From contig NSLH01000001.1 in NCBI GenBank assembly GCA_002763895.1, forward strand, positions 1 to 64,000: a DNA stretch of 64,000 bases, read 5' to 3'. A program made the position numbers and the translations under genes. This DNA comes from [Chlorobium] sp. 445. Lineage in GTDB: Bacteria; Bacteroidota; Chlorobiia; Chlorobiales; Thermochlorobacteraceae. How positions within the stretch are numbered: position 1 is the first letter of the stretch; every line of letters starts with the position of its first letter. Of this stretch, positions 38,567 through 47,396 are shown one piece after another. The notes under the pieces were generated by a model. It was given only the letters and a program-made list of their open reading frames with translations. It had not been told where the DNA came from and did not search any database.

Positions 38567-39736
38567 CTAGGGCGCAATTCGAAGTTGCTGCCCCACTTGA
38601 ATTGTTTGACCATCCTTGAGTTTGTTGAGCAAGCGAATTTCATTGACCTCTAATCCGCATTGATTAGCGATGCTTTCTAGTGTATCGCCTTCGCGGACAA
38701 TGTAAAAACCTTGCGCTGTGTTGGCTAGCTTTTCCTTATCCATTTTGTAGGCATAAGGTGCAAGCGGTGCATCTGTGGTATTGTCTTTGGGCAGTAGAAT
38801 TGTAAAGACTTTTGTTTGTGCAGGTGGAGCATGAACAAAGCGACTGCGAATCCAAGGGTTAAGATATTTCACCATTTTGAGAGATGTGCCTTGCTGCTTT
38901 GCCCAGAGCCCAAGGTTAGCAATTTCTTTCTTGACCTCTACGGCTTTTGTCTCTATGGGCTTGTAGGGGATAACATCACCAAAGCCATAGCGCTCTTTAT
39001 TCTCCATAATTTCTTTGATAGCCGCAATGCGGAAGATATATCGCGCTGTCTCACGATTGAGATAGAGTTTGAAGTAGTCTTTCTCGGCTTGATAGTCTTG
39101 TTCATCTTTTGCGCCAGACATACCCATATTGTATGATGCCGCTGCCATGATCCAATTGCCAAACTTTTTGTACGCCTCTTTGAGATAGCGAATGGCAACA
39201 CTCGTAGCTTTCTCCAAGTTGTAGCGTTCATCAACAATGGAATTGACCACCAGACCGTAGCTTCGTGCAACATCGGGCATAATTTGCCAGATGCCAGCGG
39301 CGCCGGCAGGCGAGCGCAAATCCATCAGTCGGCTTTCGGCAACCGCTAAGTACTTAAAGTCATCGGGCAGTGAATCGGCTTTCAGGCGCGCTTCAATGTA
39401 AGGGAAAAATCGACCCGCACGTTTGATGTACATGATCATCTGAGCACGGTCGTTGATATTGTAGATGTATTCACGCTCGAAGCGCTCAAAGACTTCATCG
39501 TCTTCGAACGGCAATCTTTCGCCGAAGAGATAAACTGCACGGTCTTGCGGAAATTGCGCATAGGAGAACTGCGGCTGCTCTGTTACTGAAAACTTTTGCT
39601 GCTTAAGTGAATCCTGTGCTGGATGTTCGCTGGTCGAGGGCTGAGCTTGTGAAAAGCGGCAACTACTTAGAGATATCAACATTGCGCTGAGATACACTAC
39701 TGACTGTATAACAACATATTTCACTTTCAGTTGCAT
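38567..39736 (-). CDS. Membrane-bound lytic murein transglycosylase with LysM domain (MltD-like)
   Basis: 389 residues. The N-terminus has a lipoprotein signal (LISLSSC). The SLT domain around 110-230 holds the catalytic Glu in YLAVAESRLMDLRSPAGAAG, followed by GIWQIMPDVARSYGL, YNLEKATSVAIRYLKE and AAASYNMG. A LysM peptidoglycan-binding module lies at the C-terminus (YIVREGDTLESIANQCGLEV ... KDGQTIQVGQQLRI). It should cleave peptidoglycan glycan strands from the inner face of the outer membrane. It belongs to the 42605-35423 minus-strand run, with a SPOR protein upstream that also binds peptidoglycan. Confidence 0.92.
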   Translation of the reverse strand: MQLKVKYVVIQSVVYLSAMLISLSSCRFSQAQPSTSEHPAQDSLKQQKFSVTEQPQFSYAQFPQDRAVYLFGERLPFEDDEVFERFEREYIYNINDRAQMIMYIKRAGRFFPYIEARLKADSLPDDFKYLAVAESRLMDLRSPAGAAGIWQIMPDVARSYGLVVNSIVDERYNLEKATSVAIRYLKEAYKKFGNWIMAAASYNMGMSGAKDEQDYQAEKDYFKLYLNRETARYIFRIAAIKEIMENKERYGFGDVIPYKPIETKAVEVKKEIANLGLWAKQQGTSLKMVKYLNPWIRSRFVHAPPAQTKVFTILLPKDNTTDAPLAPYAYKMDKEKLANTAQGFYIVREGDTLESIANQCGLEVNEIRLLNKLKDGQTIQVGQQLRIAP

Positions 39737-39840
39737 ATTGACCGTCGATTGATTGTGCTGAAGTCTTAGAAGTTCGTGCCTAACTTACAACAAGGTGCGG
39801 AAGCGCACAAAAATTGCAGCTTGGAGACAGACATAGAGCG

Positions 39841-41071
39841 CTATGTGGTGCTCAATTTGTACTGATTGATTTTTCGGTAAAGCGTACGCTCTGTGATACC
39901 GAGCGCTTCAGCCGTTTTGCGTTTATTGCCGCTGAAGCGTTTTTAGCGTCTCTTCAATGGCATACCGCTCCAAATCTTCCAGTGAGGGAATGCGACCATC
40001 TTGCGCAAGCGTGCGATAAAAAGAATTCAAGATATCGCGCAGGCTCTCATGGTTTGCCATCGCGCTAGCTTCATGCAATCTCTCGTGTGAGCCTTCTGGC
40101 AAGAGCAGCAGCTCTTTTTGTGACTGCGACCTTGAGAGCAGTTCCGAGAGCATGCCTTTAATTTCGGTCAAATCAGTTTGCAAACTCAAAAGCATGCGAT
40201 AAATCATTTCTTGCTGCGCAAGTGCACTGGGTTCAGGCAAGGTTCGGTTTGCAGGAAACACGGCTGGTAACATCATCGGGGCTTTAGCTTCAGGCGGTGC
40301 TTGTTGCAAACGACGCATCAATTTTTCAGGTGTAACTTTGCCTTCTCTCTCTAAGACAATGAGCGACTCAATGATATTGCGCAGCTCACGCACATTGCCT
40401 GGATAGTGATATGACAGCAAAAGCTCTGTTGCTTCGGCAGTGAAGCCCACGAATTTCAAGCCGTGTTTACGCTCAAAATCGCGCACAAATTTTTCCGTAA
40501 GCAGAAGAATATCAGAGCGCCGTTCACGTAGCGGGGGAATATGCAGTTCTACTGTACGCAAGCGATAGTAAAGGTCTTCGCGGAATCGCTTTTTTGCAAT
40601 TTCTTCTTCAAGCCGACGGTTAGTAGCAGCAATAACACGCGTGTCGCAGCGCAGCGTTTGTGAAGAGCCCACACGCTGAAATTCACCAGTCTCTAAGACA
40701 CGCAGCAATTTAACTTGCACCTCGAGTGGAGTCTCGCCAATTTCATCGAGAAAAATTGTCCCGCCATCGGCGCTCTCAAAATAGCCTTTGCGCTGACGAT
40801 CGGCACCTGTGAAGGCGCCTCGCTCATGCCCGAAGAGTTCTGACTCTAAAATGCTTTCAGGAATGGCGCCGCAGTTGATCGGAATGAACGTCTTATCTGC
40901 ACGGCGACTGTGTTCATGAATGAATTTTGCAAACACTTCTTTGCCTGTACCACTTTCGCCGGTGATAAGCACAGTAACATCGGTTTGTGCGACCTGCTCT
41001 GCTAGAGCAACCAACCGCTTGATTTCAGGCGATTCGCCAATGATCTGAGTTTGACCGGGTTTCATCTTCAT
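39841..41071 (-). CDS. Sigma-54-dependent transcriptional activator without a receiver domain, frameshifted
   Basis: The restored protein has about 409 residues. It begins directly with the AAA+ domain: Walker A GESGTGKE (38-45), the sigma-54-contacting loop GAFTGA (85-90), GGTIFLDEIGETPLEVQVKL (Walker B) and YPGNVRELRNI. There is no N-terminal receiver, PAS or GAF domain. The open frame stops at LKTLQRQ. Removing one base of the T5 run 39940-39944 extends it as KRFSGNKRKTAEALGITERT to a stop at 39841-39843, restoring the Fis-type helix-turn-helix. Its start overlaps the SPOR gene stop (ATGA), so the two are translationally coupled. The promoters it controls cannot be told here. Confidence 0.9.
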
Positions 41072-41724
41072 TCGTTACTTTCTTCTACGACGAAAAACTC
41101 GACCCCTAAGGATTGACCGAAGGCGCGGGCTTCATCACGATTCTTCAAGTATTCTGCCCACCGAACCTTAAACGATTTGCGACCGCTATCGTCTTCAAGC
41201 TCTAAAACCTTTGTTTTGACTTTTGGTTTCAATTCGTTGGCACGCAGTTCCGCCGACGCACGCGTGCTGAAGCTCCCAAACTGCAAGGTGTATCGCATCG
41301 TGGGTGTGCGAGCAGGCATAGCAGTAGAGACAGATTGGGTCTCAACTTTTGCAGGCTCAGGTTTTACTGATTCAGACGCAGATGCTGTAGGTGCAAGATT
41401 AGCCAAAGCTTTCGTGGCACTTTGATACTCAGCCAGACGCTGACGACAAAGCGTAACAAATCCAGAGTTGGGATAATCAGTCAGCAATTTCAAATAAAGT
41501 TCAGCGGCGCGCTTGCCCTGTGTGGTGGTTAGTGCCTCTAAAGCTAAGCGCTCATCATTAGCAAGCGGCAAGGCTTTGAGAGTTTCTAGATGCTCAAGGT
41601 CGCCAGCTTGAGCAAAGTGCAAAATGCTTTCTGTAAACTTGCCTTTTTCGCTCTGTGCAAAAACCACCGAGGTGTTCAGGGAAAGTGTAAGCAACAGCAT
41701 CAGTTTGGACACATGTTTTACCAT
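41068..41724 (-). CDS. Secreted SPOR-domain protein
   Basis: 218 residues. A signal peptide (LMLLLTLSLNTSVVFAQS) is followed by a helical region of TPR-like character (AAELYLKLLTDYPNSGFVTLCRQRLAEYQ), an Ala/Pro/Ser linker and a C-terminal SPOR domain (YTLQFGSFSTRASAELRANE, then FKVRWAEYLKNRDEARAFG). SPOR domains bind glycan strands lacking stem peptides, typically at division sites. It overlaps the crotonase stop upstream by 7 bases and the sigma-54 activator start downstream by 4. Confidence 0.85.
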   Translation of the reverse strand: MVKHVSKLMLLLTLSLNTSVVFAQSEKGKFTESILHFAQAGDLEHLETLKALPLANDERLALEALTTTQGKRAAELYLKLLTDYPNSGFVTLCRQRLAEYQSATKALANLAPTASASESVKPEPAKVETQSVSTAMPARTPTMRYTLQFGSFSTRASAELRANELKPKVKTKVLELEDDSGRKSFKVRWAEYLKNRDEARAFGQSLGVEFFVVEESNE

Positions 41725-42605
41725 TGGATTGGCTCCTTTGTTAAGAATGACGCAATACCTTTTTGTAAATCACTGGTTTGACGTGAGAAAGCATTGAGAT
41801 GCATAGCAAAGTTAATCGCATCATCAAGGCTCATTGTTTCAACGGACCAGAGCAGGCGCTTAGTGAGTTCGATCGACATTGGACTGGTTGTATGACACAC
41901 GTCTTGGGCAAGTTGCTCTGTAAACGAAGTTATGTCGTGGCTTGGCACACTGTAATTGATTAAGCCTAAACGCAAGGCATCATCAGCTGAAAGGACATGA
42001 GCACGCAGGAGCATTTCGCGTACGCCAGCATGTCGTGAGCGGCGCAGAATAAGCGCTGCAACAATAGCAGGCACAAAACCAATTTTTGCTTCGCTGTAGG
42101 AGAACTTAGCATGGTCTCTATCAGCAATAACAACATCGGCAGCACATGCTAAACCACACCCACCAGCAAAAGCTGCGCCTTGCACTTTGCTGATTACAAA
42201 CTTTCGGTGCGTGTATATCTCACGAAAAAGTGCGGCGAGCGTCTCTGAGTCGTAGAGATTATCCATCGCAGATTTTGCTGAAAGCGCTCTAAGCTCATCT
42301 AAATCGAGTCCTGCGCAAAAGGCTTTTCCTTCGGCTTGCAATACCACAACACGTACCCCGGCATCATCTTGTGCATGTTGAAATGCGTGACGCAGTTCCG
42401 TGATGAGCGTGGGCGTCAGCGCATTGCGTTTCTCGGGACGATTGAGCGTGATGTAGGCGACACGCTCACACACTTCATATCGCAGTTGTGTAAAACTCAC
42501 GGATGTATTGTTAGTCCATTGTAAAGTTGCTTGAAGATAAAATTTTTCTGAAACTTCAAGTTTTTGCAGTGCTCGGCGCCCAGTAGGTAGAACGTTGCTT
42601 TGCAC
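41718..42605 (-). CDS. Enoyl-CoA hydratase/isomerase family protein
   Basis: Up to 295 residues, but the first 35 are not family-like. The conserved part begins at VSFTQLRYEVCERVAYITLNRPEKRNAL, so a GTG near 42500 may be the real start. Crotonase blocks are AFCAGLDLDELRALS, GAAFAGGCGLACAADVVIADRDHAKFSYSEAKIGFVPAIV and the C-terminal trimer helix. The usual first catalytic Glu (GGCE) is replaced by Gly-Leu (GGCGLA), while the second site reads SEAKIGF. This points to an AtuE/LiuC or methylglutaconyl-type enzyme, or an isomerase, rather than a standard hydratase. Substrate unknown. It heads the SPOR/activator/transglycosylase run with overlapping codons. Confidence 0.85.
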   Translation of the reverse strand: MQSNVLPTGRRALQKLEVSEKFYLQATLQWTNNTSVSFTQLRYEVCERVAYITLNRPEKRNALTPTLITELRHAFQHAQDDAGVRVVVLQAEGKAFCAGLDLDELRALSAKSAMDNLYDSETLAALFREIYTHRKFVISKVQGAAFAGGCGLACAADVVIADRDHAKFSYSEAKIGFVPAIVAALILRRSRHAGVREMLLRAHVLSADDALRLGLINYSVPSHDITSFTEQLAQDVCHTTSPMSIELTKRLLWSVETMSLDDAINFAMHLNAFSRQTSDLQKGIASFLTKEPIQW

Positions 42606-42657
42606 TGCAACTGTTCAAGAGTGCAAAGGCTTTAACTCCATTCCTATTTTGTAGAAT

Positions 42658-42939
42658 ATGAAAGCTATCTGGAAAGACACCGTGCTCGCCGAGAGTGAGC
42701 GTACGATTGTTGTGGAAGGTAACCACTACTTCCCGCCTGAGTCATTGAAAATGGAATTTTTTCAGCCCAGCACGACGCATACGACATGCAGTTGGAAAGG
42801 CGTGGCAAGTTATTACGATGTGAAGATAGACGGCGAAGTCAATAAAGATGCCGCATGGTATTATCCCGAACCAAAAGACGCAGCTAAACAAATCAAAGGA
42901 TATGTCGCCTTTTGGCGTGGTGTCAAAGTAGTGCCGTGA
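42658..42939 (+). CDS. DUF427 domain protein
   Basis: 93 residues. The pattern AIWKDTVLAESERTIVVEGNHYFP, CSWKGVASYYDV and AAWYYPEPKDAAKQIKGYVAFW is diagnostic of DUF427, a small beta-rich family of unknown function found in many bacteria and fungi. It is divergent from the crotonase gene and converges on the YfiM-like gene with 8 bases between stops. Confidence 0.93.
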   Translation: MKAIWKDTVLAESERTIVVEGNHYFPPESLKMEFFQPSTTHTTCSWKGVASYYDVKIDGEVNKDAAWYYPEPKDAAKQIKGYVAFWRGVKVVP

Positions 42940-42947
42940 GCGTAAGG

Positions 42948-43475
42948 TCAGATGAAGGTCAGAATCACCATAGCCAGCAAGACTCCAAGCAAATTGGCGA
43001 CCATATCTTTGGTGCTGAAAATGTTGTTGTATTCGTGGTCATCTTTCACTTCGCGCATAAATCCAGCGAAGGTAGCGATGCCGCCAGCAAACGCGTTTGC
43101 TGCACTTTTTTGCATACCTAGAATGGAGGTTGCAGCAATTCGACTTGAAAAGGCAATGAAGAAACAGGCAGCAAAGTGCTGCACCTTATCTCTACTGAAC
43201 CAAAAATCTTGTTTGAATGCCCATGCTTTAAGCGCAGCAGAAGAAATATACGTGCGCGCTTGCGGCTGTGTTTTGTTGGCAGAATCCGATTGTGTGTAGA
43301 ACCAGTGCACTGGTTTATGTGGCTCATTGCGCTCTGCATGCGCCTGCTGGATTTGTAATGGTGCTAGGCTGGACTCAAGCGGCTTGACGTACATTGGCTT
43401 AAGTTGCGCCGCAGCTGAACCGACGCCAAGCACAGAAAAGAATGCCCACAGCAGACCGAGATAGCGATGCAGCAC
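42948..43475 (-). CDS. YfiM-like (DUF2279-type) secreted protein
   Basis: About 175 residues if translation starts at the GTG at 43473-43475, 11 bases after the ssb stop. That start gives a signal peptide (LGLLWAFFSVLGVGSAAAQ). The open frame extends much further upstream, but that part lies out of frame inside ssb and encodes Gln/Arg/His-rich sequence unlike any protein. The C-terminal region FWFSRDKVQHFAACFFIAFS, GGIATFAGFMREVKDDHEYN and FSTKDMVANLLGVLLAMVIL matches the YfiM/DUF2279 layout: Asp-Lys-x-x-His, then a Lys-Glu/Arg-Glu helix, then a Lys-Asp helix. Function unknown. Confidence 0.7.
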   Translation of the reverse strand: MLHRYLGLLWAFFSVLGVGSAAAQLKPMYVKPLESSLAPLQIQQAHAERNEPHKPVHWFYTQSDSANKTQPQARTYISSAALKAWAFKQDFWFSRDKVQHFAACFFIAFSSRIAATSILGMQKSAANAFAGGIATFAGFMREVKDDHEYNNIFSTKDMVANLLGVLLAMVILTFI

Positions 43476-43485
43476 AGAGTAGAGA

Positions 43486-44012
43486 CTAAAATGGCAAGTC
43501 GTCCTCTTTTCCTTCACCTGCGCTCTCAGTTTGGTCTTGTTTGGAACGAGGCGATGGCATAGGTGCTGTAATCTCTGCTGGCGGTGCTTCTGCAGAGGCA
43601 ACATGTGGCGTAGGTGCTGTAATCTCTGCTGGCGGTGCTTCTGCAGAGGCAACATGTGGCATGTCACCGCCTTCGGCACGACTACCTAACATCTGTATAT
43701 CTGAGCAAATAATCTCTGTGCGATAATTTTTTTGCTAGTTTCTTTGTCTTCCCAGTTGCGTGTTTGCAATCGCCCTTCGATATAGACTTGTTTGCCTTTC
43801 TTGAGATACTGTCGGCATACATCAGCTAATTTGCCATAGGCGACAATGTTATGCCATTCGGTACGCTCTTTGAGTTCACCGTTTTGATCTTTGTAATACT
43901 CATTTGTAGCAATGCTAAAATTTGCTACCGATGTGCCACTTGGCAACACACGTACTTCTGGGTCTGCACCTAAGTGCCCAATCAACATGACTTTGTTCAA
44001 TCCACGAGACAT
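43486..44012 (-). CDS. ssb: Single-stranded DNA-binding protein, frameshifted
   Basis: Restored length about 175 residues. The OB fold begins [26 protein letters not shown] and includes [20 protein letters not shown] and [20 protein letters not shown]. The open frame ends early at 43686. One extra base in the T7 run 43727-43733 gives [20 protein letters not shown] and continues into a flexible linker and the canonical acidic tip (GKEDDLPF), which binds partner proteins. The linker holds two exact 17-residue copies encoded by a 51-bp tandem repeat. It is followed 11 bases later by the YfiM-like gene. Confidence 0.95.
43561..43662. repeat. 51-bp tandem repeat, two copies, in the SSB linker
   Basis: Two units (43561-43611 and 43612-43662) differ at only one base (GT versus AT near the unit end). 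Each encodes 17 residues ([16 protein letters not shown] plus T or M) in the ssb frame, so the repeat lengthens the disordered linker without breaking the frame. Confidence 0.9.
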
Positions 44013-44156
44013 AATCTATGCAATGAATGTTTAGTTAGGAAAACGTTTGAGAATAAAATTTTTGATTCAAACTGCCAATAACGATGTGCCTTGGTTTTGC
44101 GCGCAACAGCATATACTCCAATCCGTGCCATCAGTGTGGCGGACTTGGCTTGAAGA

Positions 44157-46010
44157 CTATTTCTTTTTGAGCAGGTGTTTGTGCAAAAACTTTTCCATAG
44201 CGCGATAAAATTCAAACTGATTTTCCTCGTTGCGAAAGCCATGCCCTTCATTTTCTTTGACCAGATACGGCACATCAATGCCGCGTGCACGCAACGCATG
44301 AACAATTTGGTTGGATTCTTCGATATTGACCCTTGGGTCTTTTGCGCCTTGCGCAACAAAGAGTGGGGCTTTGATGCGATCGACATGAAACACAGGTGAA
44401 GCAGAGCGCATGAGGTCCTGATCCATGTCAGGATTGCCAACCATTTCGTACATCATCTCCAAATAAGGTTTCCAATACGGCGGCACAGTTTTCATAAATG
44501 TGAAGAGGTTCGAGACGCCGACGTAGTCGACGCCACAGGCATAGAGGTCGGGCGTGAAAGCCAAACCCGCCAGCACTGCGTAGCCACCATAACTGCCACC
44601 GTAAATGCCAATGCGTTTGGGGTCGGCAATGCCTTGCTCAATAAGCCATTTAACACCATCGCTGATATCATCTTGCATCTCTTTGCCCCACTTTTTGAAA
44701 GAAATTTCCCAGAATCTTCGCCCATAGCCTGTAGAACCTCGGAAGTTCATCTGCAAAACAGCGTAGCCACGATTTGCAAGGAATTGAACTTCAGGATTAA
44801 ATCCCCACACGTCGCGCGCCCACGGTCCGCCATGAGGATTGACAATGACAGGCAACTGTTTAGGCTCAACATCTTTCGGCAGTGTAAGGTAGCCATGAAT
44901 GGTAAGGCCGTCGCGCGAAGTGTAGGAAATCGGCTTCATTTCACAAAGTTCATCTTCTTTGAGCCAAGGACTGACATCTGCAAGTTTTGTCAGCGAATCT
45001 GTGGCAAGCTCATAGAGATAATACGCACCAAGTGAGCGGTCGCTATAGGTGCGTACGATGAAGACATCTTCATTTTTGGTTTCACTTGTCAGCGCGATTT
45101 CAACATCTGGGAGCTGGCGTTGCAGACTGCTGAAAATCTGCTCAGTAAGCTTGTCTAAGAAAACATGTTCTCGTTTCCAAGTGGTAAAAGAAATCGCCGT
45201 GAGCACTTTACGCTTGTGCGAATAGGAAAGGTCATAGACATCGACTTCGGGGTGCTGGAAGAGAAGTTCATCTTCTTTGCCAGTTTCAGGATTAAAGATG
45301 ACAATAGCAGATTTATCACGTCCTAAATTCGAAGCAGCATAAATACGGGCATTGTCAAATGTGAAAAAGAGCGGCACGAGTGATTCTTTGAAGTTTGTAG
45401 TCAGAATCGGCTTGAAGGCATCGGCTTCAGTTTTGCGATAAAGCAATGTCGTATTGACGCCGTCTGTGGAAACGGCAAGACGAATTTTGCCATCATGATC
45501 CGTATTCCAGCTTGTGATATTACCCGGATTTTCAACCAGCAGCACAAGTTCACCGGTATGCACATTTAAGCGATAGGCATCAAAGACTTCGGGTGTACGA
45601 AAGTTAAGCGCAATAAGCACATGATCGTCTGAATCAATTAACTCATCGATAAGCATAGTGCGTGTGCCTGAAAACGGTGTCAGGTCGCGCACCTGCTTTT
45701 GAGGCATATTGACAGCAAAGAGATGAAAGTTTTCGTCGCCGCCGAAATCTCTCAGATAGAGCAAGGTATGGTTACCTTTCCAAAAAAAGCCAGCGATATC
45801 ACGCTCAAGTTCATTTGTAAGGCGCACGGCACGTGTGCTGCCCAGACGCTGCACATAAATGTTTTGGCGACGTTTATAGGGTTTCAGAAATGCAATGTGT
45901 TTGCCATCGGGTGAAATTTGATAAGCCGTACGCTCGGGTTTCTTGAAAAAGTATTTGAGGGGAATTTTTCGGCGCTGTGAGGCTACAGTCGCATGGTGAG
46001 TACTTGTCAT
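44157..46010 (-). CDS. S9 family prolyl oligopeptidase-like peptidase
   Basis: 617 residues. The N-terminal half is a beta-propeller of WD-like repeats (for example YQISPDGKHIAFLKPYKR). The C-terminal alpha/beta hydrolase has the nucleophile Ser in GIYGGSYGGYAVLAG, the acidic residue in FVAQGAKDPRVNIEES and the His in NEGHGFRNEENQ. The oxyanion block is VIVNPHGGPWARDVWGFNPE. No signal peptide is seen, so it is probably cytoplasmic and degrades short peptides (acylaminoacyl- or dipeptidyl-peptidase type). It is divergent from the MFS gene at 46116. Confidence 0.92.
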   Translation of the reverse strand: MTSTHHATVASQRRKIPLKYFFKKPERTAYQISPDGKHIAFLKPYKRRQNIYVQRLGSTRAVRLTNELERDIAGFFWKGNHTLLYLRDFGGDENFHLFAVNMPQKQVRDLTPFSGTRTMLIDELIDSDDHVLIALNFRTPEVFDAYRLNVHTGELVLLVENPGNITSWNTDHDGKIRLAVSTDGVNTTLLYRKTEADAFKPILTTNFKESLVPLFFTFDNARIYAASNLGRDKSAIVIFNPETGKEDELLFQHPEVDVYDLSYSHKRKVLTAISFTTWKREHVFLDKLTEQIFSSLQRQLPDVEIALTSETKNEDVFIVRTYSDRSLGAYYLYELATDSLTKLADVSPWLKEDELCEMKPISYTSRDGLTIHGYLTLPKDVEPKQLPVIVNPHGGPWARDVWGFNPEVQFLANRGYAVLQMNFRGSTGYGRRFWEISFKKWGKEMQDDISDGVKWLIEQGIADPKRIGIYGGSYGGYAVLAGLAFTPDLYACGVDYVGVSNLFTFMKTVPPYWKPYLEMMYEMVGNPDMDQDLMRSASPVFHVDRIKAPLFVAQGAKDPRVNIEESNQIVHALRARGIDVPYLVKENEGHGFRNEENQFEFYRAMEKFLHKHLLKKK

Positions 46011-46115
46011 TGCTGCATAGAGTGTTTAGTTAAAGATAAAATTTACACAACTTGCGCTGAAAATTTGTCTGACTTGTATGTACGGCTTATTTTCATGAGA
46101 AAACATTGATTAGCG

Positions 46116-47387
46116 TTGTCAAAATTTGAGTTCTCGTCTATCACTTGGCTCTCTCCGCTTAGTGTTTTTCTGCGTTCAACCTTCTCTGCTTTACATCACC
46201 GTGACTACAGGCTGCTTTGGACTGGTGCATTTCTGTCGAACATCGGCACATGGATTCAGAAAGTCGGTCAACCGTGGCTGATTCTTAGCCTAAGTGGCTC
46301 TCCGCTGCTCTTAGGTCTGGATGGCTTTATGCAAGATATTCCGCTACTGTTACTTTTGCTGATTGGAGGCGCTATCTCAGATCGGTTTGATAAGCGCAAG
46401 ATTCTGATTTTCTCACAAATCGTGCAAGGCTCAAGTGCACTTGCCATGGCTATACTTACGGCTACAGGACATATCACGGTTTGGATAGTCATTGCGCTTT
46501 CATTTATCGTAGGTTGTGTGCAATCGCTTTCTACACCTGCGTATCTTTCAGCGCTGCCCTCGCTTGTGAGCAAAGAGCACATCACCAACGCTATTGCACT
46601 CAATTCCATGCAGTTTAATCTCTCACGCTTTATTGGTCCAGCTATTGGTGGTGTGGTTATTGCGTCGCTCGGTGTGGCATGGTGTTTTGGCTTCAATGCA
46701 CTATCGTATTTGGCGTTACTGATTGTCTTGCCGCTCATTCATTTTCCAAAAGCCGGAATATCAGAACATAAGGCACGCTCACTTAGCGAGAGCATCAAAG
46801 AAGGCATACAACAAGTAGGGCAGCGTCCTGAATTGCTCTCTATTGTGATTGTGGTGCTTTTTGTGAGTTTTTTTGCTGGACCTCTTCTGAATTTTGTACC
46901 TGTGATTGCCAAAGAAAATCTTAGAGCAGAAGCGGGTGGATTTAGTTTGATGCTTTCAGCATTTGGAGCGGGTGCAGTGATTGGTGCGCTGCGTGTTGCA
47001 TCGCTCAAAGAGACGGTTAATCGGCACTATGTTGTAATGACGGCGTCGGGTGTGTTAGCAGCAGTGGTTATTGCAGTTGCGCTGTCGAAAATTTTTTTGC
47101 TTTCAATCGGGCTGATGTTTGTGGGCGGATTTGCTTTTGTAAGTTGCGGTTCAGTAGGCAATACGATTATGCAAACAGAAGTGTCAGAAAATTTGCGCGC
47201 CAGAGTCATCAGTATTTATGCAACCGCCTTTCGTGGTGGCTTGCCGCTGGGCAGTTTACTAACTGGCATGGTGTCGGAGCATGCCGGTGCACAAACCGCT
47301 CTAGTGCTCAATGGGCTTCTGCTGCTAAGCATCTTGTGGTCGTATGGCGAAAAATTTTCGCCAGCTTTTGCATCCGTGCACGATTAA
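46116..47387 (+). CDS. MFS transporter, EntS-like (MFS_3)
   Basis: 423 residues and about 12 membrane segments. The N-terminal block FSALHHRDYRLLWTGAFLSNIGTWIQKVGQPWLI is shared with EntS/MFS_3 exporters (quoted in part; the FRxLW and GxW motifs are the key). GGAISDRFDKRKILIFSQ is the loop 2-3 motif. The frame starts at a TTG, as no ATG with a ribosome binding site is nearby; the exact start is uncertain. Related proteins export siderophores or drugs, but no siderophore genes are here. It converges on the FAD-linked oxidase. Confidence 0.85.
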   Translation: MSKFEFSSITWLSPLSVFLRSTFSALHHRDYRLLWTGAFLSNIGTWIQKVGQPWLILSLSGSPLLLGLDGFMQDIPLLLLLLIGGAISDRFDKRKILIFSQIVQGSSALAMAILTATGHITVWIVIALSFIVGCVQSLSTPAYLSALPSLVSKEHITNAIALNSMQFNLSRFIGPAIGGVVIASLGVAWCFGFNALSYLALLIVLPLIHFPKAGISEHKARSLSESIKEGIQQVGQRPELLSIVIVVLFVSFFAGPLLNFVPVIAKENLRAEAGGFSLMLSAFGAGAVIGALRVASLKETVNRHYVVMTASGVLAAVVIAVALSKIFLLSIGLMFVGGFAFVSCGSVGNTIMQTEVSENLRARVISIYATAFRGGLPLGSLLTGMVSEHAGAQTALVLNGLLLLSILWSYGEKFSPAFASVHD

Positions 47388-47396
47388 GGTCGTTTT

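Noticed and set aside
43476-43679. N-terminal extension of the YfiM-like protein (repeats of [15 protein letters not shown])
   Set aside because: It is the 51-bp SSB linker repeat read in another frame; a GTG start after ssb gives a proper signal peptide.
43997-44440. 147-residue minus-strand frame after the S9 peptidase
   Set aside because: Mostly the peptidase 3' end in another frame; Lys/Cys-rich with no family features.
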